Shown here: positions 1 through 11,250 of the stretch, piece by piece
How the letters are laid out: each line of letters starts with the position of its first letter
How positions within the stretch are numbered: the stretch's first letter is position 1
NCBI GenBank assembly: GCA_933228895.1
Contig: OW121854.1
Coordinates: forward strand, 90,758,609-90,822,608
Source: Platycnemis pennipes
Lineage: Eukaryota; Arthropoda; Insecta; Odonata; Platycnemididae
Reading direction: 5' to 3'
Length of the DNA stretch: 64,000 nucleotides
Program-made: the position numbers and the translations under genes
Notes under the pieces: model-generated
The model's input: only the letters and a program-made list of their open reading frames with translations
What the model was told of the DNA's origin: nothing
Databases searched by the model: none

Positions 1-674
1 GGTGTACAAGTTATTGCCCCATGTGAAACCAATATCAGAGTTACTAATTTAGAATATGGATGGGCTATTATAGGTAGGCAAGTAATGTAGGGTCATTCTG
101 TTTCACTAGTTCAGAATCGCTCTGAAAATTACATTGGAGATCTGCAAGAACATATTGCATTAGCAGGGAACATTCTGAAACTCAGTATCAATGGATCCAA
201 GAAACTATGCTCATAGCATCCATTATTGTTTTTGACCTGTGTACTACCTAAGTAAATGAAAGTTTTCTTCCCAGAATACACATTACTAGGAACATATGGT
301 GAAGTCATATTTCTGCATATTGGTTAAGCTTTAGGCTTATTTTTCATTAGGGGCATTAATTATAATATTGTTGATGTTCCATGAATGTTGAAGCCCATTT
401 CTAACCCAGACTCTTCTTTGGGGAAGAAAAGTCCCAACAAAATTCAGTTCAATTTTTAGACCCTTTTTTATAAGTTTAATTTTTAACACTTATTATGAAA
501 TTTAATTTTAGATAATTTTTCATCATGTGTTTGGTTGTTAATTCCTAATTTGCTTTTTCAACTCTTGATAATCATGTAGCCAAAAGACTTCGCTACTTTG
601 CGAATTCAGCTTCAGAATTTTTTCACACTGTAGGTTTCCACAATTGTATGTCAGGGAATAAGTTTTGTGTCTTA
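1..674. other. Unassigned AT-rich sequence
   Basis: Probably part of the intron upstream of the first visible CENP-K-like exon. The + strand frame starting at base 1 stays open to a TAG at 88 and then again to a TAG at 214. The two pieces are short and match nothing I recognise, so I do not call a gene. No other structure was seen before the MITE at 675. Confidence 0.4.
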
Positions 675-907
675 AGGCCGCTTTACATGATACAATTTTT
701 TGTACAATTTCTTGTACAAAATCTTGCATGAGGAAATTGTACCGTGTAAAGCGGCAAATTGTACGAAAACTTGTGCGATTGTCTGAATGACTGAACAGGA
801 AATAGAACGTGTTCTAATTCCATTCAGACACACATACAATTTCGTTCAGTCTATACAAGAGTTTGTACAAGAAATTGTGCAAAAAATTGTATCGTGTAAA
901 GCGGCCT
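675..907. mobile_element. Harbinger-like MITE, copy 1
   Basis: A 233-bp element with long inverted ends: AGGCCGCTTTACA at the left and its complement at the right, about 46 bp in all with few mismatches. It is flanked by TTA on both sides (672-674 and 908-910). A 3-bp TTA/TAA target duplication is characteristic of the PIF/Harbinger superfamily. There is no coding capacity. The arms contain repeated TTGTACAA motifs, and an internal block repeats the terminal CCGTGTAAAGCGGC sequence. A second copy lies at 37782-38005 with a TAA duplication. Superfamily assignment rests on the target duplication only. Confidence 0.8.
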
Positions 908-1137
908 TTATGGGAGAGGTTTTGTTTTGTATTTGTTTTGTCCAAGAGTGCAATGGCACTGAACTACCACCAATGTTGCATTGTGATTGCACTTTTGATT
1001 TCGTAATCCACTGAGGATAGTGCTTTTGTATTTGAAGAGTACAAAAATTGCTATTATCCTTCAGTGGAAATGTAATTTGCTTCGGAAGTTAGTGCAGATC
1101 TTATACTTCTGTAGTGCAGTCAGCCATCTTTTATATA

Positions 1138-1671
1138 CAGGGTTCATACCGGCCAGGGAAGTCATGGAAATGTCAGGGAAATTAGATTCTGGTCAGGGAA
1201 AAACTCAAAGAGGCCCAGCAAAAATATGAAAATTGTGGTTGAACGCGTGTTGCTGCACTCAAGTGGTGAGGTGCACATTTTGTTGCCATAAGCTTGCCAT
1301 CCTGGCTGGGTGGCACAGAGTAGTGCCGACTTGGCGGCTCACTCGTGCTCGGGATTTAGCTGCTTGGTCTGCTCTTCCATCGTGTCTGTTGGCCCGGTGC
1401 CAGCCGCCTCACCTGTCTGCTAGCTTGGGCTGGCTGCTGCCTGTTTGTTCATTTCTCGGCACCGGTGCCCAGTTGTGGCATGATCGTCGTGAGGGAGGAC
1501 GGTGCGCGGGCGTAAGCAAGGAGCTCACAATATACCTTGCTGCAATTTTCCATTAAACCATACATATGACCACTTTGCCATTGATATAAAGTCAGCAAAA
1601 TTTCAAAAATTGGGACTGAAAATCAGGGAAAATTCAGGGAAATTGGAAATGGAAAGTTGGTATGAACCCTG
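1138..1671. mobile_element. CAGGG-ended non-autonomous element (family member 1)
   Basis: The element opens with CAGGGTTCATACC and closes with GGTATGAACCCTG, a clear terminal inverted repeat. Inside each end are several GTCAGGGAAA-type subterminal repeats, also seen in the elements at 20628, 32973, 34575 and 37200. The middle (about 1240-1510) is noticeably GC-richer and has no convincing gene. Flanks are TATATA and TAATAC, so the target duplication is not clean here. By comparison with the relative at 34575, which carries hAT-type transposase remnants, I infer a hAT-related non-autonomous element. Confidence 0.65.
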
Positions 1672-1803
1672 TAATACTATTCATGTAAGTAACTGCTTAT
1701 GCATTCCATATTTTTTATTCTGGTGGCAAGGTTCCTTATCTCTCAAACTCTAGATCTTATTTTGTCTCTAATTCTATTACTTAAGTTTCTTATGTACTTT
1801 CAG

Positions 1804-1945
1804 GCTTCAATTACAAAAGAATTCTCTTGAGAGAGCTGTGGTTGGTGCCCAGAAAAGATTGGCTGTAGAGGTTGAGGAAAATAAGAAAGCTGATGAGCTT
1901 CTTCGAAGAGTCCATTCAGAATTTGCTGCCACAAGAAAGGATCTG
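1804..1945 (+). CDS. CENP-K-like protein, coiled-coil exon
   Basis: Internal exon bounded by a pyrimidine-rich TACTTTCAG acceptor and a CTG/GTACGT donor. After one leading base it encodes 47 residues without a stop (LQLQKNSLERAVV... to ...EFAATRKDL), ending in phase 0. The residues form an amphipathic coiled coil. From memory of vertebrate CENP-K, this aligns with the central coiled coil that ends in a LHSELKNK-like stretch (here RRVHSEFAATRKD). CENP-K is a kinetochore protein of the constitutive centromere-associated network. Earlier exons lie to the left of the window. The coiled coil alone would not identify the family; the call depends on the two downstream exons. Confidence 0.65.
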
Positions 1946-2217
1946 GTACGTTGGTTAATGTTTGTGGTGTAGGAAGTACGTTCATCCCCTGAAATTTGCA
2001 CACCAACAATGCTTTAAGAGACAGGTCTATATTCTCAAGGTAGCTTTTTATGGATGGGCAGAACTCTGATAACACAAACTCGTTAAAAATTTGGCGTGTC
2101 GCCCACGCTTTTTTGTTGCAATGCCAAAAGACACCCAAATGGTGCTTGTACACTTCATTTTTCTTGAAGACCCTGGGGTTTCCTGTGTTGTATACGAGCA
2201 TAGGTCACAGTTTAAAG

Positions 2218-4076
2218 TAGGGATGTGCGAGTACTCGAAAAGTCGAGTCGAATAGTTGGTACTCGACTGGAGCACTCGAGTATTTTTACGAAAGTCGAGT
2301 CGAGTCGTGTTTGTCGACGGAGCCGCCAAGGCCAATAGGTTCTGAAATCTGCCGACAGGAAGCGCTATCATCAAAATCGAGTAAATCTCTGGTTACACGG
2401 TAGATAACACGTACGAACATGTACTTACGTACGTTCATTTACATTTGGGTGAATGGTTTCATGTACGTTTACGTGAACGGATTTATGTACGTTTGCGTGA
2501 ACGAATGGATGAATCGGTGGTTACACGGTCCATGAAACCGCATATGTACTGTATTCCTCAGAATGTAGCTAGCCCCCCCCCCCCTTTTCAGCCGAAATAT
2601 TCGCGGAAAAAGTCTGGGGTGGGGGACGATATTCGAGCTCAAAGCACCTATGTCCGTTGTAAAATTCCATCCCCTGAGTTTGAAGGCTTAGATCACAAAA
2701 ATGACTAGTTCATTTTTAAAATAAAGTATATCGAACTAAATCTTGTTTATTTATACGTTTAATAATGTCAAAAATATATTTTTAGCTGGTTATATTAATT
2801 AATTTTTCGACTGAGACAGATAAAAACGCCGGATATTATTTAAGTTCCGGGAAGCAAGTTTGACGCCCACTTGAAGATACACATGAAAAGCCACTTCTCT
2901 TTTCTTCGCATAAGATATGGAACATATAATTATCTTAGACTAAACAAAGTTTAAAATAGATTACTCAGTTACTAATTACGTAACGAATAATATTTAAAAA
3001 TGCGCTATCTCAGCATGCGGAAGTCGGAAATTTAGTTCGTTTTGATGGTATTATTTCGGAAAGCGAGCTCCACGCGACAGGACTTTTGGCCTGGAGAGAT
3101 AAGCTGCTCGAGGTTATCAAGTTGTAAGCTACCGTAGGTACCGCGCGCACCAAACACCACGCGAGAAAATTTCTCTAGTTATCACAGGAAAAATATCCTT
3201 GCCTAACTTGAATAAAAGATTATAAGTTGCAGTATTCACCAAAATAAAATCAGCGATAAGAGAGATAGCCTTTGTCCCCACATTTCTCGGCTTCTCGACG
3301 AAAGAAACAAATTGCATTTTAAATTATCTTCACCTCCGTCTCCAAAATCTTTGCGCGAGGAGGCATAATGACGGTATGCTTCCAAAGATACCGTCAGTTC
3401 TTAAAATGACACTGACTTGCATTCTTAAAGGCCATACTTTTTTCCGCTATTGTCGAGTCCTCATGACTCATTCACAGCGATAGGCGATCTGCTTGCAGCA
3501 GATGATTCCACGCACGCGCTACCTTTCCAGGCATGCTCTGGACATTTGAGCGTGCTTTTATAGCTGAAAATAAATACATATCGATATCAAATAATCAACG
3601 AATTCTACTGAGATTTCATAAGTGGATTCATATTAATGACTCGAGAGCAAGAGAAAGGTCCAAACGGTGATTTCCGGAACGGAAAGCGTGCGGGACGGAA
3701 AATAACGCAGTCTGACAAATTCATCAATAACAAAAATATTGATGAACGTAATAGTATGAAACTTCGTTTAACTATTAACAAAGCCTTTAGCTACAATATT
3801 TGAAAAGGAAGTTTGATATCTCGATCTGTGTTGTTCTTACCATGCCCGAATTCGATGGATCCATACGTATTTTTTAAAAAATCGCTAAAAATCCGTTCTT
3901 AAACACGTTCTTCAGTAAAAAAAATTGTAAAAATATTTTAATACTACCAGTTAACGTAGAAATAAACAAGCTTTAATTTGATATACTTTATTTTAGAATC
4001 GCTGTAGCCATCTTGGAGATATTGGTCTTAAACTCACGGGTGAAGGAAATTTTGTAACGGATGGTAGGCATCCTAT
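2218..4076 (-). mobile_element. hAT-like element, truncated copy (reverse orientation to 8968-15183)
   Basis: It begins TAGGGATGTGCGAGTACTCG, followed by repeated GTCGAGTCGAG motifs, and matches the reverse complement of 10065-15183 almost end to end, minus the pogo-like insert in that copy. Similarity stops near 4076 just after GGTAGGCATCCTAT, and no opposite terminus was found, so this copy has lost one end. No transposase frame is visible. Its site at 2973-2974 (TA within ACTAATTACG) is the uninterrupted counterpart of the pogo insertion in the other copy. hAT assignment is inferred from the 8-bp target duplication of the complete copy. Confidence 0.75.
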
Positions 4077-4165
4077 CCCACACAGCACATACTCAGCCGT
4101 AGAGCCTGGGTATATGGTTGATATACATATACCATAGGTATATAGTAAATAGTATTACTTATTCG

Positions 4166-4576
4166 TTAGAGCAACGGGATATTCCCACACACAACCTTGC
4201 AAAATGTGGGCATAAAAGGGTCCATGAATATGAAGCAGTGAACCGCACAAACAACGAGGCGATGGACGGCTTCGTGAACGAATCCGAAAGTGACAGTTAC
4301 ACACTTTGAAGTAAAATTTCCTATCCGAGGGCTTGGGATGCATGTTAGGGAGGGGAATCCGTAAGCAAGGGAGACGAAACATGATATCCATCCAAGCATG
4401 GTGTCCCTGGTGGCGACGGAAACTGGATGGGAATATTCACAGATTTCCAGTTTTCTCCTGATTTTCTCGAGTGTCGACACCACAAGTGCTTCAAACACGG
4501 CCTTATTTTCCTTCCAGTGACCAACGACGCTTTTTACCACAGTCAGACATAGGCATGCATCCATGTTCTTACTCAA
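4166..4576 (-). CDS. Open frame of unknown origin
   Basis: An uninterrupted 136-codon frame on the minus strand just outside the truncated hAT copy. The first half (about residues 13-50) is charged and could form helices (GHWKENKAVFEALVV...EKIRRKLEI). The second half is cysteine- and phenylalanine-rich and less protein-like. No splice sites, ribosomal context or family motif were recognised. It may be a decayed transposon fragment or chance. The neighbouring sequence at 4090-4150 is an AT-rich stretch with short ATATACATATACCATA palindromes. Confidence 0.2.
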   Translation of the reverse strand: MSKNMDACLCLTVVKSVVGHWKENKAVFEALVVSTLEKIRRKLEICEYSHPVSVATRDTMLGWISCFVSLAYGFPSLTCIPSPRIGNFTSKCVTVTFGFVHEAVHRLVVCAVHCFIFMDPFMPTFCKVVCGNIPLL

Positions 4577-5044
4577 ACTGGTCTCAGATACAGAAGATTA
4601 GGGTGTTACAGCAATAACATTTGACGTTTTGAATTTGAGTATTTGGGACTTACTCTCATCCATTTTTTTGTTATCGTTAATTTTAAGGAGTTTTTTTGTT
4701 CCGCTGATTGCTGTAATATTTTGCTTGGCCATTTGGTGGGGAGGTTCTTGAAGGACTGGGGAGAGAGAGTGGATGAATAATATTTTGGTGTAAGGTCAAC
4801 TGTGTTTCTTCGCTCCCGTGGATTGCAGAATAGACTAAAAGTGAAATTGAAATCAAAACGTAACTTGGTTGTTCCAAATAAAACGTATTTTTATGTGGAA
4901 CAACTAAGATGTTCTTATTTCAAATATGAAGCAGTCCCACAAAGTTACGTAGGATACAGTTAACTATAGACTAAAAGTGGTCCAACATTACAAAACGATG
5001 GTTGACGATGACGGAACCGGCGGTAAACAGCAAATTTTAGGTGT

Positions 5045-5440
5045 TATTACGTAAACCAGCAGCGGAACGGAAGAGGGTAGAAGCATTTGAAATGTGGTGC
5101 TACAGAAGAATGCTGAAGATTAAATGGATCGACCGAGTGAGTAACGAGGAAGTGCTAAGAAGAGTAGGAGAAAAGAGAAGCCTGCTGACAACTCTAAAAA
5201 GAAGAAGGAAAAACTTAATCGGCCATATCTTGAGACACGATGGCCTGATTAAGACGATCGTTGAGGGAAAAGTGAACGGGAAGATTGGAAAAGGCAGGCC
5301 TCGTATGAGATACATGGAATAGGTAGTGAGGGATGTAAAAGAGAAGAATTACGTCACAATGAAAAGGTTGACCCATAGAAGAATCGAGTGGAAAGCTGCT
5401 TCAAACCAATCCTAGAATTGTCGACCAATGATGGTGATCA
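5045..5440 (+). pseudogene. LINE fragment: C-terminal end of an endonuclease/reverse transcriptase
   Basis: The frame contains the conserved tail of RTE/CR1-type LINE polyproteins: AFEMWCYRRMLKIKW, then the N-E-E-V-L-R-R-V block, GHILRHD, and the basic GKGRPRMRY motif near the end. A TAG at 5320-5322 interrupts the frame. Reading continues in frame as VVRDVKEKNY...RRIEWKAASNQS to the natural stop at about 5413. The upstream polymerase domain is absent, so this is a 5-prime truncated insertion. A relative in the opposite orientation lies at 50160-50840. Confidence 0.8.
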
Positions 5441-6475
5441 CTTCGTTGGTAGGTAATACGCTCGAACATGAAGTTACTCTTTGGGTGAAGTGTTCGTTTT
5501 ATAGAATTTCACAATGTTAAAATTTTGTATGTATAATGGAAGTCCTATTTTTCATCCTAATATATTTGATACGGACTACGTAATGATTGTTGCGATATCT
5601 CATTAGAGATTATTTGCAGTAACACTTTGCAACATTTGTCCTCACATTGCTGGCAGCTTTTAATTACTGGTAACATTGAATATGTAAATGTTGCTATGTT
5701 AAAAAATGTTTTTTGTTAAGAAATAAGGCTTAGAATTATCAATGGATGACACATTGTGCCAGTGGAAACAAAATCTGTGAAATTTGAAATTTTGAAAAGC
5801 GCGTGCAAAATCAGCTCAGATCGTAAGCCGAACCCATAATAAAATGGGGGTCTACTGTATCTTCATACTATATATTTCCTATGTCAAATTTCCTAAACTC
5901 TGGACCTGAAGATGCTGTCTGGAATGCCAGCAAAATTGTCATCTAGTAGGATGAACCTAAGCAAAAATAAACCAGAAACCCTCGAGTCATCTTATAATCA
6001 CTGCAAAGGTTTCCACAGTGATTACAATTAACCACAGCGGAACCCTTCACAGCCTCTAGAATGTTTTCAATTAAGGTGTAAATAAAAATTGTGGATTCTT
6101 ATTATACAACTTGCACTGATGTTGAATCAGAAACATGCTAGTTAGTGCAATCATCTGTCGAAATAAAAGAAAATGTGAAGAAATCATGGTATGAAGGAAT
6201 ATTAACTTGTTAATTAAAAAGTTGTTTTTAAGTTCTAGATCATCATATATTGCTGTGAATAGCTTCGTCATAAGAGAAAAGCATTGCACAATGTATAAGT
6301 TTGGGAGTTACGGATTTGACAATGTCCAATGGTTGGTTGGGTTGGTTGAAGCAATGATGGAAATATGTATATTGTATAGAAATAAATCATTCAATGTCAT
6401 CATCAAATGTATGCTCAAGGATAAGTATGCAATTACTATAAAAATGTTTTTTCTTTCCTCTCTATGTACTTTCAG

Positions 6476-6535
6476 CACTACGTACTGTCAGAACTTTTTC
6501 CAGATGATGGGGAGGATATGAAACGTTTATTGGCG
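6476..6535 (+). CDS. CENP-K-like protein, short acidic exon
   Basis: A 60-bp phase-0 exon between a GTACTTTCAG acceptor and a GCG/GTATGT donor, encoding 20 residues, HYVLSELFPDDGEDMKRLLA. In vertebrate CENP-K the coiled coil is followed by a similar segment (a phenylalanine/leucine helix then FPLPD). The match supports the family call. The exon joins the final exon in phase 0 without a frame break. Confidence 0.65.
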
Positions 6536-7062
6536 GTATGTATTTGATGGTTTGAAAGCATTATATTTATGATAAGTTACCTTAGTAGTTTAATGCAGTT
6601 CTCAGAAAGAAGGCAAAACTATTCAGCAGTCACAAGAAAATGTTTTGTTTGTGATCTGGAAAAAATTATTTATAATTCAGGAAATCTTGTACTACAAAAT
6701 TGAACAACATTTTTTTATGGTGGATTCTTTCTTTTTCTTTAGGTGTAAGTTCATAACATGGTCGTTATTACATTTCTAAAATTTTGTGTTGTGATTAAGG
6801 TGAATGTTGTGAAAATGCTCATTGTTAGATTGGTAATCATTGCATTGATTTCCATAATCAAACTAAACTTCTAAGCACTTCACAGCCCGTTAGTTTGAGA
6901 AAACAAGCGAGATGCGGTCTGGTTGATAATGGCTAATGAATCAATAGCCTGTATGCTTTCTCTTGTTTATTTTTATCATCCCGCATATGTTACCTGTTCA
7001 GTCAAGAGCCAACTTCATGTTTTGGAAGCGCAAGTCATTGAATGTAAAAATAAAACGTTTTA

Positions 7063-8701
7063 CAGTAGAGCACCCGTAATCTGGGAACCCCGAATCCTGG
7101 AGCACCCATAATCTGGCAATTTTGCCATGACCAACTACCTGGTACTTAGTGGAAAATGCCGAAACATTTTTAACCGGAACATTGCTTCATAACCTGCCGA
7201 GATATTATTCTTATATTAATACCGAGATGCCATTCTTAATGTTAATTTTCCCATTTCGAGAATCAGAATAATTTAAACATATTAATTTCTGGTACTTCGT
7301 GTACACAGGAATTATTCTGGAACTTGAAGTAAACATATAAATTTGAAGACATCGCCGAGATGGACTACGACTAATTTACAGATCTGCCACTTTCAATGGA
7401 ACACGCATTTTTGATTGACCACTGGACATAATTTGATAAAATTATTGGTTATATTCTTATGTTTCACCCAAAACCTGTCTCATCCATACAGTTGTGGCAA
7501 CAGCACAAAACATTAACCATTGTAGAAAAAGTGCAAGTTGTGAAAAAGCTTGATGCCGTTGCATCAGTAAAGCGTTTGATTGAAACATACTACGTGGGAT
7601 CTTCAACAACGTAGCACATTAAGAAGCTGAAAGAGAAAAATCATCAAAATTTTACTGTTAAAGTGACACGAAAAAGTAGATAACAGAGAGAAAAACTATG
7701 AAAGAAGATTTAAGTGCTGATTTAGATAGCCTGGTTTCGATTGCGTCGAAGTGAAGGGCTTAGTTAGTATTTCTGGCCAAATGCTAATGGAGCAGGATAA
7801 ACTAGTTCAGAAATAGACGTAATCAATCCAAAAGACGTGATTCGGAAATTTCACGTGCAGGCAATAGCATTTCACCGTCCGTTTTAAAACACGCGTGGTT
7901 TAAATTGTGGCCTGCTTTTAGGTTTGATAAAGATGAAATAGTGGGGATTTAAAAAATTTCATGTTTCTGAGGATAAAAATATGATGATGGAGTTTGCAAA
8001 CATCATCCATAACCCTGGATTAAAGGAAATGGAATTGGTAAATTTAGACGAAAGGATAGTTAGCGGCCACGATATTCTCAGCACACAACATATTATAGAT
8101 GATGAAATCATTGAAATGGTAATTAATAACAATAAACCCGAGTGGGGATGAAGATGATCAGCCTGAAATTGTTGAAGGAAGACTACTATTGATGATGCTT
8201 TTTAAAGAATCATCCAGTCCAGTCGCCCGTGGCGACATAGTGATGTTCGGCCATACACATGATACCCACGCATTAGCATCGCACTGAATCAGCTGATAAC
8301 AAATCGAGCACGGTAGGAAATTATGTTACGCAAAGCACAGCATAAGAAATACTAATTTTATACCCTTTTGTAACAACAGTATGAAACTTTTACATGTCAG
8401 CAATATGCATAATGCTTAGATTCCGTTAGTTTCACTCACTGCGCAACTTCAATAATTTTAAATAATAACTTTAGTGTATTAAGCAACCATTTCTTTCTGA
8501 TTATTCTCAGTAACTCTTTTTAAAATAATGTTCATTAAATGGCAAACGAATATATTTTGTTATAAATAATTTACTCCTTTCAATGAAAACATCCCGGACA
8601 TCAGAAATAGACCAGTTGCCATGTATGACCCATAGTCCGGCAAAATCCCTAATCCGCCATCACTTCAGTCCCGACTGTGCCGGATTAAAGATGCTCAACT
8701 C
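7063..8701 (+). mobile_element. Tigger/pogo-like element, copy A, with broken transposase
   Basis: It starts CAGTAGAGCACCCGTAATC and ends GATGCTCAACTC, flanked by TA. At about 7507-7640 one frame gives KTLTIVEKVQVVKKLDAVAS followed by a YVGSST block, the Psq-type helix-turn-helix of Tigger/CENP-B-like transposases, broken by a TAG after SSTT. At about 7885-7960 another piece reads SVLKHAWFKLWPAFRFD, typical of the Tigger C-terminal part. The catalytic DDE/DDD middle is missing. Copies at 61585-63205 and 24005-25170 share the same layout, so this is an internally deleted, non-autonomous family. Confidence 0.8.
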
Positions 8702-8702
8702 T

Positions 8703-8870
8703 ATGGGTCGGTTTTATAATGTCTAGTTAAACTGGACGTTAGAGTTAACCGACGCTTAAGCCGAAAATTCAGTTTTACAATCGGTCGTTAAGTCTAATCT
8801 GGTAGTCAAAGTGCTAGTTATCATAACGCTGGATGTCCAAGGGTTAACTAGAAGATACTGACGGGACTCC
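8703..8870 (+). repeat. Dispersed repeat, partial copy
   Basis: The sequence beginning GGGTCGGTTTTATAATGTCTAG and containing several TTAACTAGA-like motifs recurs in reverse complement at about 19185-19312 (ending ATTATAAAACCGGCCC). It abuts the right end of Tigger-like copy A. There is no coding potential and the class is unknown. Confidence 0.5.
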
Positions 8871-11250
8871 TGCTACGGATGAAGATTTTGAAGACGAAGA
8901 ATTAAAGAAATACGGCATTGCAATTCTAATTCGAAGTAGTTTTGGTAATTTTGAGTTATGCAGAGTGTAGGGATGTGCGAGTAGCACTTTTTTACCTCGA
9001 GTCGAGTTGTAAAGTACTCACGAGTATCAAGTCGAGTCGAGTTTGTACATTATTGTACATGAGTGAAGAGACGAAGTTCTCACTTAAGTCATCGCAATTA
9101 AAGTTAGCCAGCAATCCTACTATCAAATGGCAGGTCTACATACCTAATGCATAGTTATAAACAGTCAAATTATTATGACACGTAGCGCAGGCCAAAAGAC
9201 ATAATGGAAATTTTCCGGTAGCTCTTAAAATAAGAAAATTACTTTCATTCCTAGGATTACTCAAAAATGTGTAAATTAGCTTGCAGTATGGTACCTAGAG
9301 TGTACTAAGGCATAATATGAGGCCTATATGAGTGACATGCCCTATTAACTTGTAATGAAAGTAAGCCAGGAAGCAAAATATTTTTTCATAAGGAATACAT
9401 AAGCCTAATTCGAAGAGCATTCCTTGTATTTCGCATTCCTATGTATTTCTTTTCAGAGCTAAACGCTTTCTCAGTGATGTCGTGTATGCCGGGGTTAGTC
9501 CAACAGTACAGTGAATTTCATACAAAATGCCTTGTTTGTGCAGTAAATATTTGATAAGCTCAAATTTATGATTGGCCGTTAATTACATAGTTACTTTTTT
9601 AACATATACTTTTCTTCCTCTTCTAATTATTGGCACCATCTCTTCAAAATCGATGATTTCTGCCTAAACATGATAGAACTTAGAATCATAAAAATGACCT
9701 GTGTCAATCACCCTCATTTGCACGATGTATGAACACCCAATATCAGCACGGGTTATTTCCAATATCCATTATTGCAAGTTAATAATGTTTGAACAATGAA
9801 TTTTCATTCACGGATGAATGTGAGCAGGTATATGAATTTTGTATAGAGTCCTGTGGATTAAAGTTTTCGATTTCTAAGGAAATATATTTGAACAAAAATT
9901 TATTATAGATAATTATCTATAGATATTTATAATTATCTATCTTAAATTATGACTAGGAACTTGGCAATTAATGATGTAATTAATAATCCTAAATAGGGAA
10001 TAAAAAATGGAATAATAAAACTTATAAGTTTTATACGATACCTATATCATCCGTAATGCCCTTATAATAGGATGCCTACCATATGTTACAAAATTTCCTT
10101 CGCCCGTGAGTTTGAAGACCAATATCTCCAAGATGGCTAAAGCGATTTTAAATTAAAGTATATCAAATTAAAGCTTGTTTATTCTTACGTTAACTGGTAG
10201 TAATAAAATATTTTTACATTTTTTTTACTGAAGTACGTGTTTAAGAACGGATTTTTAGCGAATTTTTTTTTTGTACCGGATGGATCCATCGAATTCGGGC
10301 ATCGTAAGAACAACACAGATCGAGATATCAAACTTCCTTTTCACATATTGTAGCTAAGGGCTTTGTTAATAGTTATACGAAGTTTCATACTATTACGTTC
10401 ATCAATATTTTTGTTATTGATGAATTTGTCCGACTGCGTTATTTTCCGTCCCGCACGCTTTCCGTTCCGGAAATCACCATTTGGACCTTTCTCTTGCTCT
10501 CGAGTCATTAATATGAATCCACTTATGAAATCTCAGTAGAATTCGTTGATTATTTGATATCGATATATATTTATTTTCGGCTATAAAAGCACGCTCAAAT
10601 GTCCAGAGCATGCCTGAAAGAGAAAGGTAGCGCGCGCGTGGAATCTTCTGCTGCAAGCAGATCGCCTATCGCTGTGAATGAGTCATGAGGACTCGACAAT
10701 AGCGGAAAAAAGTATCGCCTTTAAGAATGCAAGTCAGTGTCAGTTTAAGAACTGACGGTATCTTTGGAAGCATACCGTTATTATGCCTCCTCGCGCAAAG
10801 TTTTTGGAGACGGAGTTGAAGATAATTTAAAATGCAATTTGTTTCTTTCGTCGAGAGGCCGTGAAATGTGGGGACAAAAGCTATCTCTCTTATCGCTGAT
10901 TTTATTTTGGTGAATACTGCAACTTATAAACTTTTATTCAAGCATAGGCAAGGATATTTTTCCTGTGCATACAAGAGAAATTTTCTCGCATGGTGTTAGA
11001 TGCGCTACGGTAGCTTACAACTTGACAACCTCGAGCAGCTTATCTCTCTAGGCCAAAAGTCCTGTCGCGTGGAGCTCGCTTTCCGAAATAAATATATATA
11101 CGTTGAAAGCATATCTAATTCTCCCAATTTGTTAGGTCATTTAACACGTTCTTGGTTTTCAAACACGAAGAATACCGTCAAAATGAACTAAATTTCCGAC
11201 TTCTGCAAGCTGAGATAGCGCATTTTTAAATATTATTCATAACGTAATTA

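Larger units (their letters stand above)
1946..6475 (+). other. Intron of the CENP-K-like gene
   Basis: GT at 1946 and AG at 6474-6475 delimit a 4.5-kb gap between two phase-0 exons. It holds a truncated hAT-like element (2218-4076), an open frame of unknown nature (4166-4576, minus) and a LINE tail (5045-5440). The sequence from about 5440 to 6475 shows no repeats I recognise. Comparison with vertebrate CENP-K predicts about 30 more residues between the flanking exons, so a short unrecognised exon may be hidden here. Confidence 0.6.

Noticed and set aside
1..216. Open frame from base 1 broken by one TAG
   Set aside because: Two short open pieces in one frame are not enough in this composition, and no family or splice evidence was found.
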